16,030 nucleotides of DNA, taken from positions 1-16,030 of the forward strand of contig CADBME010000032.1 of NCBI GenBank assembly GCA_902795715.1. Reading direction: 5' to 3'. Below are positions 14,196 to 16,030 of the stretch, one piece after another. Positions within the stretch are counted from its first letter, which is position 1. Every line of letters starts with the position of its first letter. The stretch is from an uncultured Lachnospiraceae bacterium (lineage in GTDB: Bacteria > Bacillota_A > Clostridia > Lachnospirales > Lachnospiraceae). Under the pieces are notes generated by a model. The model did not search any database. It was given only the letters and a program-made list of their open reading frames with translations, and was not told the DNA's origin. Made by a program: the position numbers and the translations under genes.

Positions 14196-14668
14196 TGAGG
14201 TCTGCAGCAAGCAGGAGGCAGAGTCAGATCTGCCAGAAACAGCGGGAAGCATGGATGGGGCTATCGTAGTCATCGGCGGCCGAGGAGAATCAGCCGCAAA
14301 CAGACAGGGGAAGAGCAGACTTCAGATTCGGACGATTGATTCTGTTTCATTTGTAACTATAAATACTTTTATTAATAATAGTATATTCTATATGATTTAA
14401 CTATTTCCTTACTATTTGCTGTTTTGCTCAGGAAAAAGAACCATGATATCCATGATTCCAACAGACACCTTTCTTTCACTCATAAGTCGAATCGATTGAT
14501 TATGAAAGGGATTATGCTGACGAAATATGCATATTGCCTCTGTAAGGGACAAAAAATATCAGGTAATTCGTGCATTTAGTATATTTCTTTCGCATAGAAA
14601 GAAGAGTATAATATATATGTATTTTTTCAGACATAAAAATAATTTATTCAGTAAAGGAGAATCGGATT
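14196..14668. other. Intergenic region between divergent tmcAL and ackA
   Basis: Beyond the tmcAL promoter, this 473-base stretch is A/T-rich from about 14340 on and contains the ackA promoter, a 7-bp inverted repeat within it, and the ackA leader of about 50 bases. The part at 14196-14340 is less A/T-rich and holds nothing I can name. No tRNA or clear RNA gene is visible. A 25-codon frame at 14502-14579 has weak support and is not called. Confidence 0.6.
14584..14612 (+). promoter_or_regulatory. ackA: Promoter of ackA with embedded inverted repeat
   Basis: A perfect TATAAT at 14607-14612 is preceded at 17 bases by a poor -35 box, TTTCTT (14584-14589). Between and over them lies a perfect inverted repeat, TTCTTTC (14585-14591) and GAAAGAA (14597-14603), with the 5-base centre GCATA. 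A weak -35 plus a dyad in the spacer suggests control by a DNA-binding protein; the repeat is not a classical CcpA cre site. Confidence 0.55.
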
Positions 14669-15901
14669 ATGAAAGTATTGGTTATCAACTGCGGTAGCTC
14701 TTCCCTTAAGTACCAGGTTATTGATGCTGACACTGAGACTGTTCTTGCTAAGGGGCTTTGTGAGCGTATCGGTATCGATGGTGTTTTAACTTATCAGCCG
14801 ACAGGACAGGACAAAATCAAATATGAAGCAGCTATGCCCGCTCATCGTCAGGCTGTTGAGCTTGTATTAAAGCAGCTCTGTGATCCGGATAACGGCGTCC
14901 TTAAGTCCATGGACGAGATTGATGCTGTCGGACATCGTATGGTACATGGCGGCGAGAAGTTTGCCTGCTCCACTATGCTCGATGACGAAGTACTGAACAC
15001 CGTAGAAGAACTGAATGATCTTGCACCGCTTCATAATCCTCCGACACTGGTTGGTGTACGCGCCTGTAAGGAACTCCTTCCCACTACTCCCATGGTTGGC
15101 GTATTTGATACAGCTTTCCATCAGACCATGGAGCCCAAGGCATTTATCTACGCTCTTCCCTATGAGTATTATGAGAAATACGGTATGCGCCGCTATGGTT
15201 TCCACGGAACCTCCCACCGTTTCGTTGCACACAGAACTGCTGAGATCATGGGAAAGGATCCTGCTGATATTAAGGTTATTGTCTGCCACCTTGGAAACGG
15301 TGCTTCCATCTCTGCAGTAAGCGGCGGCAAGTGTGTGGAGACATCCATGGGACTCACTCCTCTGGAAGGTCTGATCATGGGAACCCGTTCCGGCGATATC
15401 GATCCTACCTGTATCGAGTACATCGCCCATAAGGAAAAGATTTCCCTGGAAGACACCATGCAGATCATCAACAAAAAGTCCGGTGTTCTGGGTATCTCCG
15501 GTGTTTCCTCTGACTTCCGTGATCTGGAAGAGGCAGCAAATGCAGGCAACAACCGGGCTAAGCTTGCTCTGGATGCATTCTGCCACCATGTAACCAAATA
15601 CATCGGAAGCTATGTAGCTGTTATGAACGGCGTTGACGCCATCGTATTCACTGCCGGTATCGGCGAGAATGCTCCCGGCGTTCGCAGACAGGTTCTGGAG
15701 AACTTCGGATACCTTGGTGTTGAAGTAGATCCTGCTCAGGATACCGTTCGCGGAAAAGAGTTTATGATCTCCACAGCAGATTCCAAAGTCAAAGCCTTTG
15801 TTATCCCGACCAACGAAGAGCTGGCCATCTGCCGTGATACTGTCGAGATCGTAACCAAGAAATATGTTGAAGAGGCTGTCAGCAAGGTGCTTAATAAATA
15901 A
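14669..15901 (+). CDS. ackA: Acetate kinase
   Basis: AckA converts acetyl phosphate and ADP to acetate and ATP, the substrate-level phosphorylation step of mixed-acid and acetogenic fermentation, in the cytosol. The ASKHA-fold signatures are complete: VINCGSSSLKY at 5-15 (Asn7), GHRMVHGG at 88-95 (Arg90), VFDTAFHQTM at 145-154 (Asp147), GFHGTSHR at 177-184 (His179), HLGNGASI at 207-214, MGTRSGDIDP at 237-246 (Arg240), and TAGIGENAP at 328-336; Glu383 lies in TNEELAI. At 410 aa it is slightly longer than the usual 395-400. AAAGGAGA lies 8 bases before the ATG. A strong terminator follows, so it appears to be a single-gene transcript here; the usual partner pta is not in the window. It is rich in GCT, CTT and GTT-type codons compared with its neighbours, as often seen in highly expressed genes. 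Confidence 0.98.
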   Translation: MKVLVINCGSSSLKYQVIDADTETVLAKGLCERIGIDGVLTYQPTGQDKIKYEAAMPAHRQAVELVLKQLCDPDNGVLKSMDEIDAVGHRMVHGGEKFACSTMLDDEVLNTVEELNDLAPLHNPPTLVGVRACKELLPTTPMVGVFDTAFHQTMEPKAFIYALPYEYYEKYGMRRYGFHGTSHRFVAHRTAEIMGKDPADIKVIVCHLGNGASISAVSGGKCVETSMGLTPLEGLIMGTRSGDIDPTCIEYIAHKEKISLEDTMQIINKKSGVLGISGVSSDFRDLEEAANAGNNRAKLALDAFCHHVTKYIGSYVAVMNGVDAIVFTAGIGENAPGVRRQVLENFGYLGVEVDPAQDTVRGKEFMISTADSKVKAFVIPTNEELAICRDTVEIVTKKYVEEAVSKVLNK

Positions 15902-15961
15902 TCCATATAAATATTAAGCTATATATAGTAATATATAAATAATAATCAATTCAATGATCTG

Positions 15962-15993
15962 AAAAAGGAACGTCCGGCGGGCGTTCCTTTTTT
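15962..15993 (+). terminator. Rho-independent terminator of ackA
   Basis: A 9-bp stem GGAACGTCC/GGGCGTTCC (15967-15975 and 15979-15987, with one G-T pair) has a 3-base loop and is followed by six T residues; five A residues before the stem extend the pairing and could make it work on both strands. It lies about 60 bases after the ackA stop. Confidence 0.92.
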
Positions 15994-16030
15994 GCTGGTA
16001 ATTTCATGGCAGATTCAGTTCGAGTGACAG

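Noticed and set aside
14067..14273. N-terminal extension of TmcAL to a start at 14273
   Set aside because: The extension would cross the consensus promoter and leader hairpin and is not part of the family; GGGAGG at the 14066 start decides it.
14502..14579. Small 25-codon frame upstream of ackA, with AAAGGGA before an internal ATG at 14514
   Set aside because: It ends upstream of the predicted ackA transcription start, so it would need its own promoter, which I cannot see; composition is not distinctive.
14196..14668. Possible CcpA cre site upstream of ackA
   Set aside because: No good match to the TGAAAGCGCTTTCA-like consensus was found; the dyad at 14585-14603 has a different centre.
14867..15589. 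A 240-codon open frame on the minus strand
   Set aside because: It is the antisense shadow of ackA, a gene with complete catalytic motifs.

Overview
The window looks like a chromosomal segment of an anaerobic gut-type clostridium, most likely a member of the Lachnospiraceae. This is inferred from the gene families (DUF1836, YerC/YecD-type TrpR relative, YlbM/TmcAL, stand-alone LarB), strong AAGGAGG-type ribosome binding sites and sigma-A-like TTGACA/TATAAT promoters. No rRNA, tRNA, CRISPR array, phage or transposase gene was seen.

Layout. (1) Positions 1-5510, minus strand: an apparent four-gene operon read right to left, larB (nickel-pincer cofactor synthesis) > CsoR/RcnR-type metal repressor > a 902-residue PEP-synthase-like protein > an alpha-solenoid (HEAT-like) protein that runs off the left edge. 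The genes are packed tightly: the last pair shares an ATGA stop/start. (2) Positions 5533-6304: a divergent promoter drives a DUF1836 protein, which faces the small yerC-like regulator. (3) Positions 6315-7282, minus: a YfcE-type phosphoesterase then the YerC/YecD-type regulator, separated by an imperfect palindromic repeat. (4) Positions 7499-10005, plus: murI (glutamate racemase) followed 17 bases later by an uncharacterised three-helix membrane protein with a large extracytoplasmic part. (5) Positions 10031-10118: a perfect 38-bp inverted repeat between convergent genes, the second copy of the same element. (6) Positions 10117-14195, minus: tmcAL (tRNA-Met cytidine acetate ligase) with a consensus promoter and a structured leader, then a patatin-like phospholipase and a secreted CHAP-domain cell-wall hydrolase. 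(7) Positions 14585-15993, plus: ackA (acetate kinase) with its own promoter and a strong terminator.

How the genes fit together. Most are housekeeping functions: wall precursor supply (murI), wall hydrolysis (CHAP protein), tRNA modification (tmcAL) and fermentative ATP synthesis (ackA). AckA and TmcAL are adjacent and divergent; TmcAL consumes acetate directly, so the pairing is metabolically sensible. The least understood part is the larB operon, where a metal sensor is co-transcribed with a cofactor gene and with a PEP-synthase-like protein that has a KaiC/RecA-like front end without a P-loop, lacks the usual phosphohistidine motif, and is translationally coupled to an alpha-solenoid partner. 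That pair is the best candidate here for an undescribed system. Several gene starts were set by Shine-Dalgarno spacing rather than by the longest open frame.
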